A stretch of DNA of 62,035 nucleotides. Source: a virus. Both the position numbers and the translations under genes were made by a program. Below the pieces are notes generated by a model. The model ran no database searches, had not been told where the DNA came from, and worked only from the letters and a program-made list of their open reading frames with translations. Each line of letters starts with the position of its first letter. The first letter of the stretch is position 1. Below, piece by piece: positions 7,345 through 15,256 of the stretch. Location of the stretch: positions 1 to 62,035 of IMG/VR virus record IMGVR_UViG_3300032462_000004; one strand, 5' to 3'.

Positions 7345-9138
7345 TTGAGTAAAAATCGTAAAATGGCAAAACTATCACCTAATTCTCGCACATCATACAA
7401 ACCAACAGACGACCAACAGTCTACGGTTGTTAAGTTCGGAAATAGGAACTATAAGAAAGTCGAGATGTTACCCAGAAATACAGCGCAGGAAGCTTACGTC
7501 GAGGCATTGCTCGATAAACGTATGGTGTTTGCAGTCGGGCCGGCCGGCACAGGAAAGGCCCAGCCATTAGATGCAAAGATTAAGATCCCCGACGGATGGG
7601 TAACAATGGGCAATATAGGCATTGGCGATGTAGTGTCTACGCCGTCCGGCGGTACAGCAAATGTTGTTGGTGTATTTCCGCAAGGAATGAAAGACATATA
7701 TCGTATTACATTTTCCGATGGCAGAACTACCGAATGTTGTAAAGAACACTTGTGGGAGGTTTATTACAGAGATAATTGGGGCAATATATCCAAGGTCATG
7801 AGTTTAGGTGATATTATAGAAAAATCTAAGAAATTTAAAAAGAAATTTCAGATTAGATTGCCGAAGCACGAAAACACTGCCGATGTTGACCTGCCTATTA
7901 ATCCATATGTCCTAGGCTGTCTCCTGGGAGACGGATCTATGACTATTACAGGCAGGATAGAATTTTCGAGTGCAGACAAAGAAATCGTTAATCGACTTAA
8001 TGAATCTGTACCTGACGGCACATTTAAATTTAAATCCAACTATGATTATATATTTGTGTCAGGAGGAAAAGGGTCTGGCCATACACCAGGGAAGTTCGGA
8101 TCAGAATTAAGACAAAATATATTTAATCTTGGCCTGTTTGGAAAAAAATCTTTCGAAAAATTTATCCCATTAGCATATTTGAATTCTTCAGAATCTCAAA
8201 AAATTGAATTATTACGTGGATTGCTGGACACCGACGGATATGCTGATTCTAAAAATAACGGATTGTACTTTACATCTACCAGTAAAATACTTGCAGAACA
8301 AGTTCAGTACCTTGTAAGATCCATCGGCGGCACCGCAAAAATTTCATCCAAGGTCCCTACTTATACATATAAAGGAATTAAAAAATATGGCAGAATTGCA
8401 TATGATGTAAAGATAGATCGTAAAGACAAAAAAAATCTAGTATCTTTGCAGAGGAAAAAAGACTGTTTATCTGACAACGGACAATACATAAAATTTAACA
8501 CTATATCTATTAGTAAGATAGAATTGGCAGGATCTAAAGAAGCACAATGTATTATGATTGATTCCGAAGATCATCTGTATATCACCGACGATTTTATAGT
8601 GACACACAATACACTGTTGGCTGTTCTTAGAGCAATTAAAGCATTAAGGGAACATGAGATAACACGGATTATCATAACTCGCCCTGCTGTTAGCGTTGAC
8701 GAAAAACATGGATTTTTGCCAGGAGATTTGAATGCTAAAATGGAACCATGGACACGACCTATATTCGATGTGTTCGATGAATACTACGGTGTAGTGGAAA
8801 CAAAGAAAATGCTAGAAGATGGAACAATTGAAATTGCCCCACTAGGCTTTATGAGGGGTCGAACTTTTAAACATTCGTATGTGATTTTAGATGAGGCCCA
8901 GAATTGCACACCGTCACAAATGACTATGGTCCTAACTCGTTTAGGGGAAGGTAGTTCTATAGTAGTTACCGGTGACTTAAAACAACATGATAGAGGATTT
9001 GAAGAAAACGGATTAAAAGATTTCCTTAAAAGATTTCCTAAATCTGACAACGACATAGCTGTATGTACATTTGAAAGATGTCATGTCGAAAGAGACCCAC
9101 TTGTATCTAAGGTATTAGGCATTTACGGTCAGGATTAA
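7345..9138 (+). CDS. phoH: PhoH-like ATPase interrupted by an intein (597 aa precursor)
   Basis: The exteins sum to 246 residues, normal for phage PhoH-like P-loop ATPases. N-extein: MLPRNTAQEAYVEAL then VFAVGPAGTGK. C-extein: T-L-L-A-V-L, a Walker B in YVILDEAQNC, and VVTGDLKQ. The intein sits between K and T of the Walker A motif GPAGTGK/T, so the enzyme cannot bind nucleotide until splicing. TTG 7345 is preferred because GGAGA lies eight bases upstream and the resulting MSKNRK start looks like other phage PhoH. ATG 7252 and ATG 7363 are alternatives with poorer ribosome sites. The gene stands alone on the plus strand between a late promoter and a terminator. PhoH roles in phage are unsettled (RNA metabolism or phosphate stress). 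Confidence 0.93.
   Translation: MSKNRKMAKLSPNSRTSYKPTDDQQSTVVKFGNRNYKKVEMLPRNTAQEAYVEALLDKRMVFAVGPAGTGKAQPLDAKIKIPDGWVTMGNIGIGDVVSTPSGGTANVVGVFPQGMKDIYRITFSDGRTTECCKEHLWEVYYRDNWGNISKVMSLGDIIEKSKKFKKKFQIRLPKHENTADVDLPINPYVLGCLLGDGSMTITGRIEFSSADKEIVNRLNESVPDGTFKFKSNYDYIFVSGGKGSGHTPGKFGSELRQNIFNLGLFGKKSFEKFIPLAYLNSSESQKIELLRGLLDTDGYADSKNNGLYFTSTSKILAEQVQYLVRSIGGTAKISSKVPTYTYKGIKKYGRIAYDVKIDRKDKKNLVSLQRKKDCLSDNGQYIKFNTISISKIELAGSKEAQCIMIDSEDHLYITDDFIVTHNTLLAVLRAIKALREHEITRIIITRPAVSVDEKHGFLPGDLNAKMEPWTRPIFDVFDEYYGVVETKKMLEDGTIEIAPLGFMRGRTFKHSYVILDEAQNCTPSQMTMVLTRLGEGSSIVVTGDLKQHDRGFEENGLKDFLKRFPKSDNDIAVCTFERCHVERDPLVSKVLGIYGQD
7558..8610 (+). mobile_element. Class 3 intein with LAGLIDADG endonuclease, 351 aa
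   Basis: The insert starts with Ala (A1) rather than Cys or Ser and ends VTHN before Thr+1. Trp66 after the block B His (HLW), Cys331 in block F (QCIMID) and Thr349 in block G form the W-C-T triplet that defines class 3 inteins, in which the block F Cys starts splicing. Two LAGLIDADG motifs are present, VLGCLLGDGSM and LLRGLLDTDGY, so an active homing endonuclease is likely. Its frame is intact. The site, inside the P-loop codons, is a highly conserved target. Confidence 0.93.
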
Positions 9139-9155
9139 ATTTTTAATAAGGTATA

Positions 9156-9194
9156 AAGCTCGTCTTTTGTAATAGAAGACGAGCTTCCTTTTTT
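9156..9194. terminator. Strong terminator between phoH and the HAD gene
   Basis: An 11-bp perfect stem AAGCTCGTCTT/AAGACGAGCTT (9156-9166, 9176-9186) is followed by a CC and six T. It closes phoH and, with A residues on the other side, may serve the convergent minus-strand operon. Confidence 0.85.
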
Positions 9195-9201
9195 AAGATT
9201 A

Positions 9202-9801
9202 TCAATAGATATTATAATCCTTGCATACTATATCATAAATGTCCTTCCAGGGAGTATCGAAACTTACCTTAGGAAATAAATCAGTATTGTAATGTGTATT
9301 GTATGGGTGATTAATTAGCAACGGTCGCAATCCGTTTTCGTACCCTGCTTCTGCTTGCCGCATATGGTCCTCGATCCAGAAATATTTAGTCCCCTCCCAT
9401 GCCTGCAATGTAGTGAATTTGTTTGTGCCCATTGCAATGCAATGTACATCATCAAATATGTCACCGAAGTGATTAAGTAGATTACGCTTTCTGTATACAG
9501 CAGAAGCTGGATGATCGCTTATGCTTGTCACTACAGTGAATCTAAATCCTTTTTCTGCTAATTTTCCAACATATTTTACAGAATCTGAGAATGGTGCCAA
9601 CTCGGCTACATAACTACCTTCGTTAAACTCTTTAATAGAGGAATGTGCTAAATCTGGCGAAATTCCATGCCTGCCGGAGATGCTGTAATCAGCATCTGTA
9701 TCAGGTAATCTCGGATGACCTTTTGATAGCATGAATCTATCGAATCCAGCATTCCAATCTAATAGTACGCCATCGGCATCAGTTAATATTATCTTTTCCA
9801 T
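9202..9801 (-). CDS. HAD-family phosphatase, deoxynucleotidase-like, 199 aa
   Basis: HAD motif I is LTDADGVLLDW at the N-terminus (nucleophile D8, acid D10). Motif II is VVTSIS around 118, and motif IV is FWIEDH around 160. Size and the small alpha-helical cap suit 5'(3')-deoxyribonucleotidase-like or broad phosphatases. In a phage this would fit nucleotide turnover, but the substrate cannot be read from the sequence. It is last in the operon starting with the clamp loader and overlaps the upstream gene by 13 bases. Confidence 0.8.
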   Translation of the reverse strand: MEKIILTDADGVLLDWNAGFDRFMLSKGHPRLPDTDADYSISGRHGISPDLAHSSIKEFNEGSYVAELAPFSDSVKYVGKLAEKGFRFTVVTSISDHPASAVYRKRNLLNHFGDIFDDVHCIAMGTNKFTTLQAWEGTKYFWIEDHMRQAEAGYENGLRPLLINHPYNTHYNTDLFPKVSFDTPWKDIYDIVCKDYNIY

Positions 9802-10019
9802 ACACTGTATCCGTCCTGTGTTTCTAGATGACTTACATCTCTCTTTATGTCGATAAGCGATCGTATCATGAGGTCTATCTCAGTTACCAGGTCCTCATGA
9901 ATTACCATCGGAGGGTCTATTATCTTATTGCGATTTCTTACCTGATTTTTTATATCATTTATTTTACATTTGAGGATATAGAATTCTCTTTCTATATATT
10001 GATCGAAGTTAGCTGACAT
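9789..10019 (-). CDS. Unknown small helical protein, 76 aa
   Basis: Charged and probably all-helical, without recognised motifs. It overlaps the next gene by 13 bases and shares one base with the end of the gene before it, as expected for translational coupling in the clamp-loader operon. Confidence 0.65.
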   Translation of the reverse strand: MSANFDQYIEREFYILKCKINDIKNQVRNRNKIIDPPMVIHEDLVTEIDLMIRSLIDIKRDVSHLETQDGYSVWKR

Positions 10020-10372
10020 TATGAATCGAAGACAGTTTTTAATCTAACTGTTCCAAATTTGTCAGTGTACAATTCTGGTTCAGTGGCCTTTTCTGGCCTA
10101 TCAGCTTTGTACATACTATCTAGTTGCGATAGTTCTTTTTCATATTTCTTTCTAACATAACCCTCGAACTGTTTGTAATCGGTCATCCCGCTACGTGAGC
10201 CTGTCAGCATCTTTTCATTAAGGTAATCCGCAATAGCTGTCGACATTGTGTGATGTCTATTTCGGAGTTGGTTAACAAACTCCACAGTCTCGGAAACTTC
10301 CCAGTGATCTTTCGTGCCTCTCTTAAGGCTGTGCTTGTGAGATAATACGATGAATACTTTTTCTTTTGCCAT
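10019..10372 (-). CDS. Unknown protein, 117 aa
   Basis: A basic protein starting MAKEKVFIVLSHKHSL. It contains a Glu/Lys-rich helical middle and no motif I can name. It lies ten bases after the clamp-loader gene and is probably part of the same transcript. Confidence 0.7.
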   Translation of the reverse strand: MAKEKVFIVLSHKHSLKRGTKDHWEVSETVEFVNQLRNRHHTMSTAIADYLNEKMLTGSRSGMTDYKQFEGYVRKKYEKELSQLDSMYKADRPEKATEPELYTDKFGTVRLKTVFDS

Positions 10373-10382
10373 TTTATTCCCT

Positions 10383-11321
10383 TTACATTACCCCACGTGC
10401 AATCATTTCTAACTCTATAAATGTTGCTGCTAAATTTAGCTCTACGTCAGCACACATTGTATGCTTTACCAATCCGTCCCGAATAGTTAAAATACATTTA
10501 TTCTGGATATCACTATCCTCACCCCACACTTCGATGTTTTCATACATGAATGTATAGATGTCCTCATATTCGTCCTTGTTAGCCTGAGCACAAACAAGCT
10601 GTCTTGCTTCCTTATATTTCTGAGATCTAAATAATGCAATCATATCCAACTTATAATCTGCAACTTGCTCACTGTCCTCATCGGGCGATACTAATTTTCC
10701 ATCCATCGAATTTGCTTGCAACATACTAATCCCGCGACGCAAGTCTGGATATGTTTTCTCTGTTATAGCACCTAATGCATCAAAATTAATTTCCACATTT
10801 TCTGCGGTGAGGATAGCAATGAGTCTCATGTCAAACTCATCCTTATCCAAATTCTGGATATGCATTCTGCCGGTTTCACATCTGGACTTAATTGCAGGGA
10901 TAATCTTATTTGGGTAATTGCAGGTAAGCAGGCATCTTACCGAACTTGCATACTTCTCCATCGTGCCACGCAATACACCCTGGGCTGGTGCGGATAGTCC
11001 GTCTGCCTCATCTAGGAAAATATATTTCATTTCTCCATAGCCCATTGTCTCGGAAAAACGTGTAATAGTTTCACGAATGAAATCTATGCCATTATCTTTG
11101 GATGCATTGACTTCTAATACATCAAACGGATCAATCTTTAATTCGCCTAGTAAGGCTTTAATAAGAGTGGATTTGCCAGTTCCTGGGGAACCAGACAGAA
11201 GCATGTGCGGTAATGCCCCTGATTTAATCCATTTTTCTATTTGCGTTCTCTGTTTTTGATCTTTGAAAACGTAACCATCAATTTCGGCGGGTCGCCATTT
11301 TTCTGTCCAAAGTTCTTTCAC
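10383..11321 (-). CDS. Sliding-clamp loader large subunit (T4 gp44-like), 312 aa
   Basis: AAA+ ATPase of the RFC/gp44 family that opens the sliding clamp at primer ends. It shows Walker A GSPGTGKS (44-51), Walker B FLDEAD (102-107), sensor 1 in LLTCNYPNKI (131-140) and the arginine-finger SRC motif (146-148). Length matches T4 gp44 (about 320). The start is GTG at 11321; AGGG lies about ten bases upstream. It leads an operon with three small genes and is driven by the sigma70-type promoter at 11347-11376 lying in the end of the GroES gene. The clamp, small loader subunit and polymerase are not in the window. Confidence 0.93.
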   Translation of the reverse strand: MKELWTEKWRPAEIDGYVFKDQKQRTQIEKWIKSGALPHMLLSGSPGTGKSTLIKALLGELKIDPFDVLEVNASKDNGIDFIRETITRFSETMGYGEMKYIFLDEADGLSAPAQGVLRGTMEKYASSVRCLLTCNYPNKIIPAIKSRCETGRMHIQNLDKDEFDMRLIAILTAENVEINFDALGAITEKTYPDLRRGISMLQANSMDGKLVSPDEDSEQVADYKLDMIALFRSQKYKEARQLVCAQANKDEYEDIYTFMYENIEVWGEDSDIQNKCILTIRDGLVKHTMCADVELNLAATFIELEMIARGVM

Positions 11322-11354
11322 GTTATACTACCCTTTTGTTAAAAGTAGTATAAC
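11322..11354. repeat. Inverted repeat over clamp-loader promoter
   Basis: GTTATACTAC (11322-11331) and GTAGTATAAC (11345-11354) form a perfect 10-bp inverted repeat with a 13-base spacer. The right arm contains the -10 box and the left arm abuts the GTG start, so it may be an operator or an mRNA hairpin. Confidence 0.6.
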
Positions 11355-11376
11355 TTATTTCCTTATGGAATGTCAA
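11347..11376 (-). promoter_or_regulatory. Sigma70-type promoter TTGACA-N18-TATACT
   Basis: The -35 box is at 11371-11376 and the -10 at 11347-11352 on the minus strand, 26 bases before the clamp-loader GTG. The -35 overlaps the groES stop codon. Confidence 0.75.
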
Positions 11377-11708
11377 GTAGATGTGAATTCAGAGAAGATC
11401 GCTGTTTCCGGATCTGTGTCAGAGACTAGGGAAACGGATTGTGGCCACTCGACGCCCCACATATTTACTTCTGTTCCATCATCTTCTTTAACTGTCATCA
11501 TGCGTGTCCAACGAACATTGTCGATTAAGATCCACTGTCCTTTCTTAACTTCGGTTACGTCAGGACCTGCCGAATATACCTTAGCCCAACGTGCTCGAAT
11601 TCCTTCGCTCTTTCCGTCGTCGTTGGGAATGATAATACCATTGACAACTCTGGAACCGCGTTCCAAATCTGTAACTAATACTTTACCTTTAAGTGCTCTG
11701 ATTTTCAT
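11373..11708 (-). CDS. groES: GroES-like co-chaperonin, 111 aa
   Basis: The N-terminal LKGKVLVTDLE and the order G-I-I-I-P, then A-K-V-Y-S-A-G-P-D-V and V-K-K-G-Q-W-I-L match the Cpn10 fold. The mobile loop would lie around residues 18-32 (RGSRVVNGIIIP). Length is close to Cpn10 (95-100) and T4 gp31 (111). It probably caps host GroEL for folding of phage capsid protein. It is the last gene of a late operon beginning at 13763. Confidence 0.8.
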   Translation of the reverse strand: MKIRALKGKVLVTDLERGSRVVNGIIIPNDDGKSEGIRARWAKVYSAGPDVTEVKKGQWILIDNVRWTRMMTVKEDDGTEVNMWGVEWPQSVSLVSDTDPETAIFSEFTST

Positions 11709-11741
11709 TTTTATCTCTCTCGTTGTGTGTAATGCTTATTT

Positions 11742-12080
11742 TCAATTGTCATTGTCATCTTCCATGATAATATCGCCAGATAGTAATTCCGTTTCTTTCT
11801 GCTTGTTAGCCTTAACCGGCTCCTTTGCTTTCTTCTTAGGAGTTTCGAAAGCATCTGGTGTTTTCGGCAGAGGACCCTTTAGCCCAGTTTTCACAATCGC
11901 AGTATGCGTTCTGTGATTTTCTCTTGCAATTTGGTCTGCTGTTTTGGTTACAATCCCGCTTCGAATTTGATCGCCCCTGGCATTTACTGGCATATTTCCG
12001 ACGGCAGGAACTTTTTCATTTTCCCTTCGCATGGAATCCATGTCGATTGTGAGACCTCTATATGTTACGTGGTTGCTCAT
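11742..12080 (-). CDS. Unknown basic protein, 112 aa
   Basis: Starts MSNHVTYRGLTIDMDSMR and contains PVNARGDQI, an arrangement I associate with a conserved unknown family of T4-like phages. The C-terminal third is Lys/Glu-rich and likely disordered. It lies between the histone-like gene and groES in a late operon. Confidence 0.7.
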   Translation of the reverse strand: MSNHVTYRGLTIDMDSMRRENEKVPAVGNMPVNARGDQIRSGIVTKTADQIARENHRTHTAIVKTGLKGPLPKTPDAFETPKKKAKEPVKANKQKETELLSGDIIMEDDNDN

Positions 12081-12088
12081 CTTCCTCC

Positions 12089-12277
12089 TTAGGCTGCTTT
12101 AGCTTCTTTTCGTGAATTCTTTTCTGCAGTAATTTCATTTCTACGAGATTTAATCAACTTCGACATTTCTGCCAATGCTTTACGTGCTCGTGTACCAGCT
12201 GCCGAATTACCAGCTTGAAATTTTGCATCTTCTGCAAGAAATGTGTTGTATGTTTGTTCTAATTCTGTTGTTGTCAT
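12089..12277 (-). CDS. Histone H1-like (Hc1-type) small basic protein, 62 aa
   Basis: One predicted helical bundle: a TRARKALAEMSKLIKSRR segment (about 29-46) followed by a Lys/Arg/Ala-rich tail ending EAKAA. This is the pattern of the short Hc1/H1-like proteins found in several large phages, which may bind DNA. The assignment rests on composition and the R-A-R-K-A-L motif; it is moderate. Confidence 0.6.
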   Translation of the reverse strand: MTTTELEQTYNTFLAEDAKFQAGNSAAGTRARKALAEMSKLIKSRRNEITAEKNSRKEAKAA

Positions 12278-12285
12278 TTTATTCC

Positions 12286-12819
12286 CTATTTTAAATAATC
12301 TTTTATATCCAAATTGTACCGAAGTGAATCAACCCTATGTATTCCTATCAAATATAATATATATGACGAAACACTAGAACCCCTCCCTACACCCCATAGA
12401 AATTTATTCTTTCTCATGTAGTCAACAAGGTATATAAAGAGTCGAAGAAGCATTACTAGTTCTCTTTCTTCGAACATAGTAAATTCAACAGTAACCCTAT
12501 CTATCTCTTGCTGTGTCTTACATTTATCTAAGAGATACGTCTTAACGTCTAGTTGTTGATATATTATGGGGAATATCCACTCGTCCGCACGGTTTTCGTG
12601 GAATTTGTCAAAGTCTAAGACTTCCTCAGGCGCATCTAAAAAGGTAATTGTATCATGTAGCAATTCTGATTGATACTTTTCGAACAGTAATACATCTTCA
12701 TCGAAAATAACATTCAAATGACTTATGCTTTTGCCCTGTAAAATTAAGTCCCTTAATTTATCACTCGCAAGAATAGCTTGACCATATATATTTATTTTCA
12801 GACTTGTTTCGGTTTCCAT
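12286..12819 (-). CDS. Orphan DNA polymerase III alpha-like fragment, 177 aa
   Basis: The last ~40 residues read FLWGVGRGSSVSSY, then LYLIGIHRVDSLRYNL. They match the GxGRGS...Y-x-LGI-x-x-x-D-P-L-x-Y-N-L segment at the beginning of the bacterial PolC/DnaE palm domain. No PHP domain precedes it and no catalytic aspartates follow: the gene stops there. A frame this clean in a dense operon suggests a domesticated domain rather than a pseudogene. It overlaps the upstream gene by 22 bases. Confidence 0.7.
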   Translation of the reverse strand: METETSLKINIYGQAILASDKLRDLILQGKSISHLNVIFDEDVLLFEKYQSELLHDTITFLDAPEEVLDFDKFHENRADEWIFPIIYQQLDVKTYLLDKCKTQQEIDRVTVEFTMFEERELVMLLRLFIYLVDYMRKNKFLWGVGRGSSVSSYILYLIGIHRVDSLRYNLDIKDYLK

Positions 12820-13505
12820 TTTTCCATTTTAATAATTTTTGCAGGTTCTTTAAGCATTGTAATATTGCTTGCTGAAATTTCTTCAATTATATTTTCAAAT
12901 TCGTCCATGGGATCGATAATAGAATCGAAAATCTCATTACTTTCTGCACCTTCGGGCTTTATAAACTCGAAGCAAAATCCATCATCGCGGAGCCACCATG
13001 GAACAATGTCCCTTGCAACTCCTTCCGGGTAATATTCTTTAATAGTATACGGCAACATATATTCGCTTCCAGCAGAATCGAAAGTATATTGCAAAGATGT
13101 ATCATTACCCTTTAAATGTGTTTCGCCGATAACAAGTTCTGTTCCAGCTAATGTAGATAGTTTATAGTGTATCAACTGTATTAGCAAGTCGTCGCCGGGG
13201 TTACCTGGGCAAAAGAGTGCAATATTCGAGGTTAGGTTAGCAAGATACAGATCATCTTCATTTTCTGCATCAACCATTACGGAATTATGCAAATTCGTGT
13301 CAAGCCAGAAATACAGTCTCTGGTACATCATACTTGCTTTATGTTCCGATTCTTCCCGGGGTCTGCCTTTTTTAACAGGTGCTATAATGTTAACTGTCAA
13401 GTTCCAATCTACGGGGGTAAGATTACTTTCCTGAATTCGTATTCCAGAAAAAGAGAATTCCAATGTCATGTAGCTTTTTATGACGTGACTTTTGTGCTTC
13501 ATCAT
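12798..13505 (-). CDS. Unknown protein, 235 aa
   Basis: Contains CPGNPGDDLLIQLIHYKLSTLAG cut here as CPGNPGDDLLIQLIHYKL and later PWWLRDDGFCFEF. No family is recognised. The spacing of charged and beta segments would allow a T-fold-like structure, which is speculation. It is second in the late operon from 13763 and overlaps the Pol III-like gene. Confidence 0.7.
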   Translation of the reverse strand: MMKHKSHVIKSYMTLEFSFSGIRIQESNLTPVDWNLTVNIIAPVKKGRPREESEHKASMMYQRLYFWLDTNLHNSVMVDAENEDDLYLANLTSNIALFCPGNPGDDLLIQLIHYKLSTLAGTELVIGETHLKGNDTSLQYTFDSAGSEYMLPYTIKEYYPEGVARDIVPWWLRDDGFCFEFIKPEGAESNEIFDSIIDPMDEFENIIEEISASNITMLKEPAKIIKMEKWKPKQV

Positions 13506-13514
13506 AATAGCTCC

Positions 13515-13763
13515 TTAATTTTCTATTTTTCCCAATTCGATTGGTTTATTTGAATCTGGATATTTCTTGTCTACTTCGTCTGCCATTACTTTTTGCATCC
13601 TGGTTGATCGTTCTTCTTCCAAAGCTGTAATAACTTCTCGAATACTAACCACAGCAGGCATGTGTCCCACAGACTTTTGAAAATTCATAAAAGTGTAAGC
13701 TTTGCCTAATCGTTCGATAATTTCCTCATCTGATAATTTAGTAACATCTAAAAATGGGTGCAT
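13515..13763 (-). CDS. Unknown protein, 82 aa
   Basis: First gene of a late operon. GAGGAG lies nine bases before ATG 13763 and a TATAAATA box just upstream. Helical, with KLSDEEIIERLGKAYTFMNF and a C-terminus NKPIELGKIEN. No known domain. Confidence 0.75.
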   Translation of the reverse strand: MHPFLDVTKLSDEEIIERLGKAYTFMNFQKSVGHMPAVVSIREVITALEEERSTRMQKVMADEVDKKYPDSNKPIELGKIEN

Positions 13764-13781
13764 AAAAACTCCTCAACTATG

Positions 13782-13789
13782 TATTTATA
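13782..13789 (-). promoter_or_regulatory. Late promoter box TATAAATA
   Basis: Exact T4 late consensus on the minus strand, 18 bases before ATG 13763; drives the operon ending with groES. Confidence 0.7.
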
Positions 13790-13830
13790 CCAATTTTTAG
13801 ATAATTTTCGTATTTGTTGGAAATTTTTTA

Positions 13831-14247
13831 TTATTCTTCAAGGAATTCGTGTATGGTAAATCTTACGTGTGTGGGCCACATCTTAACATCCCTTGCAGTT
13901 TCATCGATTGTAAGTCTGAACTGTAATACATCCATCTCGTCTGTAAAACAGAAATATCCTCTGTATCTAATTTCGATGTCGCTATCTCCGAATAATGCTG
14001 CTAGACTGATAAGTCTGTGATTACTATTCATTGATGCTTGTGGTGGAGCGTCAGCTGTTCTTTTTACAGATTCCATTTCCAGACGAGAATGGCCCCATGT
14101 TCCTTTTATCAGTTTATAGGTCTGCCTGGTAATACTGCTATATTTGTAATGTGCAGCGGTTTCTGTGATGTCGGCTGAAAATTGTACCCTGACCACAATC
14201 GGGTCTGGAAAAAATATCTCCGAATTAGTTCGTATGGCTCTTACCAT
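13831..14247 (-). CDS. Unknown protein, 138 aa
   Basis: No motif recognised. Contains two aromatic-rich beta segments (IEIRYRGYFCFTDEMDVLQF). Its ATG shares a base with the stop of the 80-residue gene upstream, so it is part of the short operon from 15001. Confidence 0.65.
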   Translation of the reverse strand: MVRAIRTNSEIFFPDPIVVRVQFSADITETAAHYKYSSITRQTYKLIKGTWGHSRLEMESVKRTADAPPQASMNSNHRLISLAALFGDSDIEIRYRGYFCFTDEMDVLQFRLTIDETARDVKMWPTHVRFTIHEFLEE

Positions 14248-14489
14248 TACACATACTCGTGGTGCTTTCTATGGAAAGATGTTACGTCTTCTTTTTCGGA
14301 AAATCGAATAACAACATATTCTCCAAGATCCATTTCTGCGTACAGACCCTTGACAGCTTTAAGACTTTCCTGGAATTGATCCATCCTTCGGTAAAATGTT
14401 GCTGGATGCAACTTAACGGACATCCATTCAGCTGTGAATCTGTCCACGCTAGTCATATTCCCAATAATACAGTTACCTACTTGTTTCAT
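14247..14489 (-). CDS. Unknown small protein, 80 aa
   Basis: The C-terminus YVVIRFSEKEDVTSFHRKHHEYV resembles, cut to its core RFSEKEDVTSF, the F-x-x-x-E-D-A-x-x-F ending of several other small proteins here. It may belong to that paralogous set. Tight spacing with both neighbours supports expression. Confidence 0.65.
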   Translation of the reverse strand: MKQVGNCIIGNMTSVDRFTAEWMSVKLHPATFYRRMDQFQESLKAVKGLYAEMDLGEYVVIRFSEKEDVTSFHRKHHEYV

Positions 14490-14490
14490 A

Positions 14491-14661
14491 TCATTCCTTA
14501 TTGATTTTTAACCACTTATCGACTACAGATTGGAGAAGGGCGGCCAACGAATTAATAGACACAGTGTGATCCTTGCCGGAGACAGTCATTATCTGGAATG
14601 TCGTGTCGTCCCTGAGTTTGTCAACAGTTTGTAGTTCGTCGTCCGAATATCCAAAATTCAT
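14491..14661 (-). CDS. Small unknown protein, 56 aa
   Basis: A frame from ATG 14661 encodes MNFGYSDDELQTVDKLRDD and ends HTVSINSLAALLQSVVDKW plus a short tail. Its TGA is one base before the ATG of the next gene. Such spacing in a stretch that would otherwise be empty supports a real gene. Function unknown. Confidence 0.65.
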   Translation of the reverse strand: MNFGYSDDELQTVDKLRDDTTFQIMTVSGKDHTVSINSLAALLQSVVDKWLKINKE

Positions 14662-14731
14662 ACTTTCGATAAACTTAAAATGGACTATGATACACCGTCT
14701 GCTATAAGGACATCATATGGGTAGCAATAGT

Positions 14732-15001
14732 TCACAGAAGGCTGAGATACAAAGCATTTGATTCCTCAAAGTCTACTCTGTAAATATAAATATTTGGAGA
14801 TACGGTCTTGCCCTGCTTAAGGATTCGCAGAACTCGTCCTTCCATAGTCCATTTATCTTCTCCTTTGCCGACGTTCGTATTAAGCCAGTTCACAATTTTG
14901 TAAAAGTGTGGCTGATCACGGATAGTTACACGGAAGGTATGGCTTGCATTTTTCTCTTTCATGTTTACAGGTTGTTCGCCGGTAGTTTTTTGCTTAGTCA
15001 T
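14732..15001 (-). CDS. Unknown protein, 89 aa
   Basis: First gene behind a perfect sigma70-type promoter. Contains FRVTIRDQPHFYKIVNWLN and a beta-rich end RVDFEESNALYLSLL, again with the acidic-then-hydrophobic finish of the small paralogous proteins. Function unknown. Confidence 0.7.
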   Translation of the reverse strand: MTKQKTTGEQPVNMKEKNASHTFRVTIRDQPHFYKIVNWLNTNVGKGEDKWTMEGRVLRILKQGKTVSPNIYIYRVDFEESNALYLSLL

Positions 15002-15032
15002 ATTACACTTTCTATATGTGAGTTGAGATTTA

Positions 15033-15061
15033 ATTATAAACTATAGCGTTAATTATGTCAA
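15033..15061 (-). promoter_or_regulatory. Consensus sigma70 promoter TTGACA-N17-TATAAT
   Basis: The minus strand has TTGACA (15061-15056), a 17-base spacer and TATAAT (15038-15033), perfect in all positions. The 14732-15001 gene starts 32 bases downstream. Confidence 0.85.
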
Positions 15062-15067
15062 CTGGTG

Positions 15068-15256
15068 CTATATGAATTTGAAAGATCCGCACATTTTACA
15101 CTTGTAGGCAACTTCATCCGCGTATCCATTTATGTATGTCCAGCCCTTATTATGTGGGCACTCGTCCTTAAGGACGAGTATTGCTTGTTCCTCAATGGAC
15201 GGTGCTAAGTGTTCATATTCATATTTTTGCTTCGACGATTCTGACTCCAGCTTCAT
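15068..15256 (-). CDS. Small zinc-finger-like protein, 62 aa
   Basis: C-terminal half carries ECPHNKGWTY and YKCKMCGSF: C-x-H plus C-x-x-C, a likely zinc knuckle. The 60-residue protein at 16372-16554 has the same layout (GCSHESGWSY, YKCKVCDK), so the two are paralogues. It overlaps the end of the dCMP deaminase gene by 38 bases. Confidence 0.7.
   Translation of the reverse strand: MKLESESSKQKYEYEHLAPSIEEQAILVLKDECPHNKGWTYINGYADEVAYKCKMCGSFKFI

Noticed and set aside
11365-11916. Open frame of 183 codons on the plus strand
   Set aside because: Antisense to groES and its neighbour; no ribosome site or motif.
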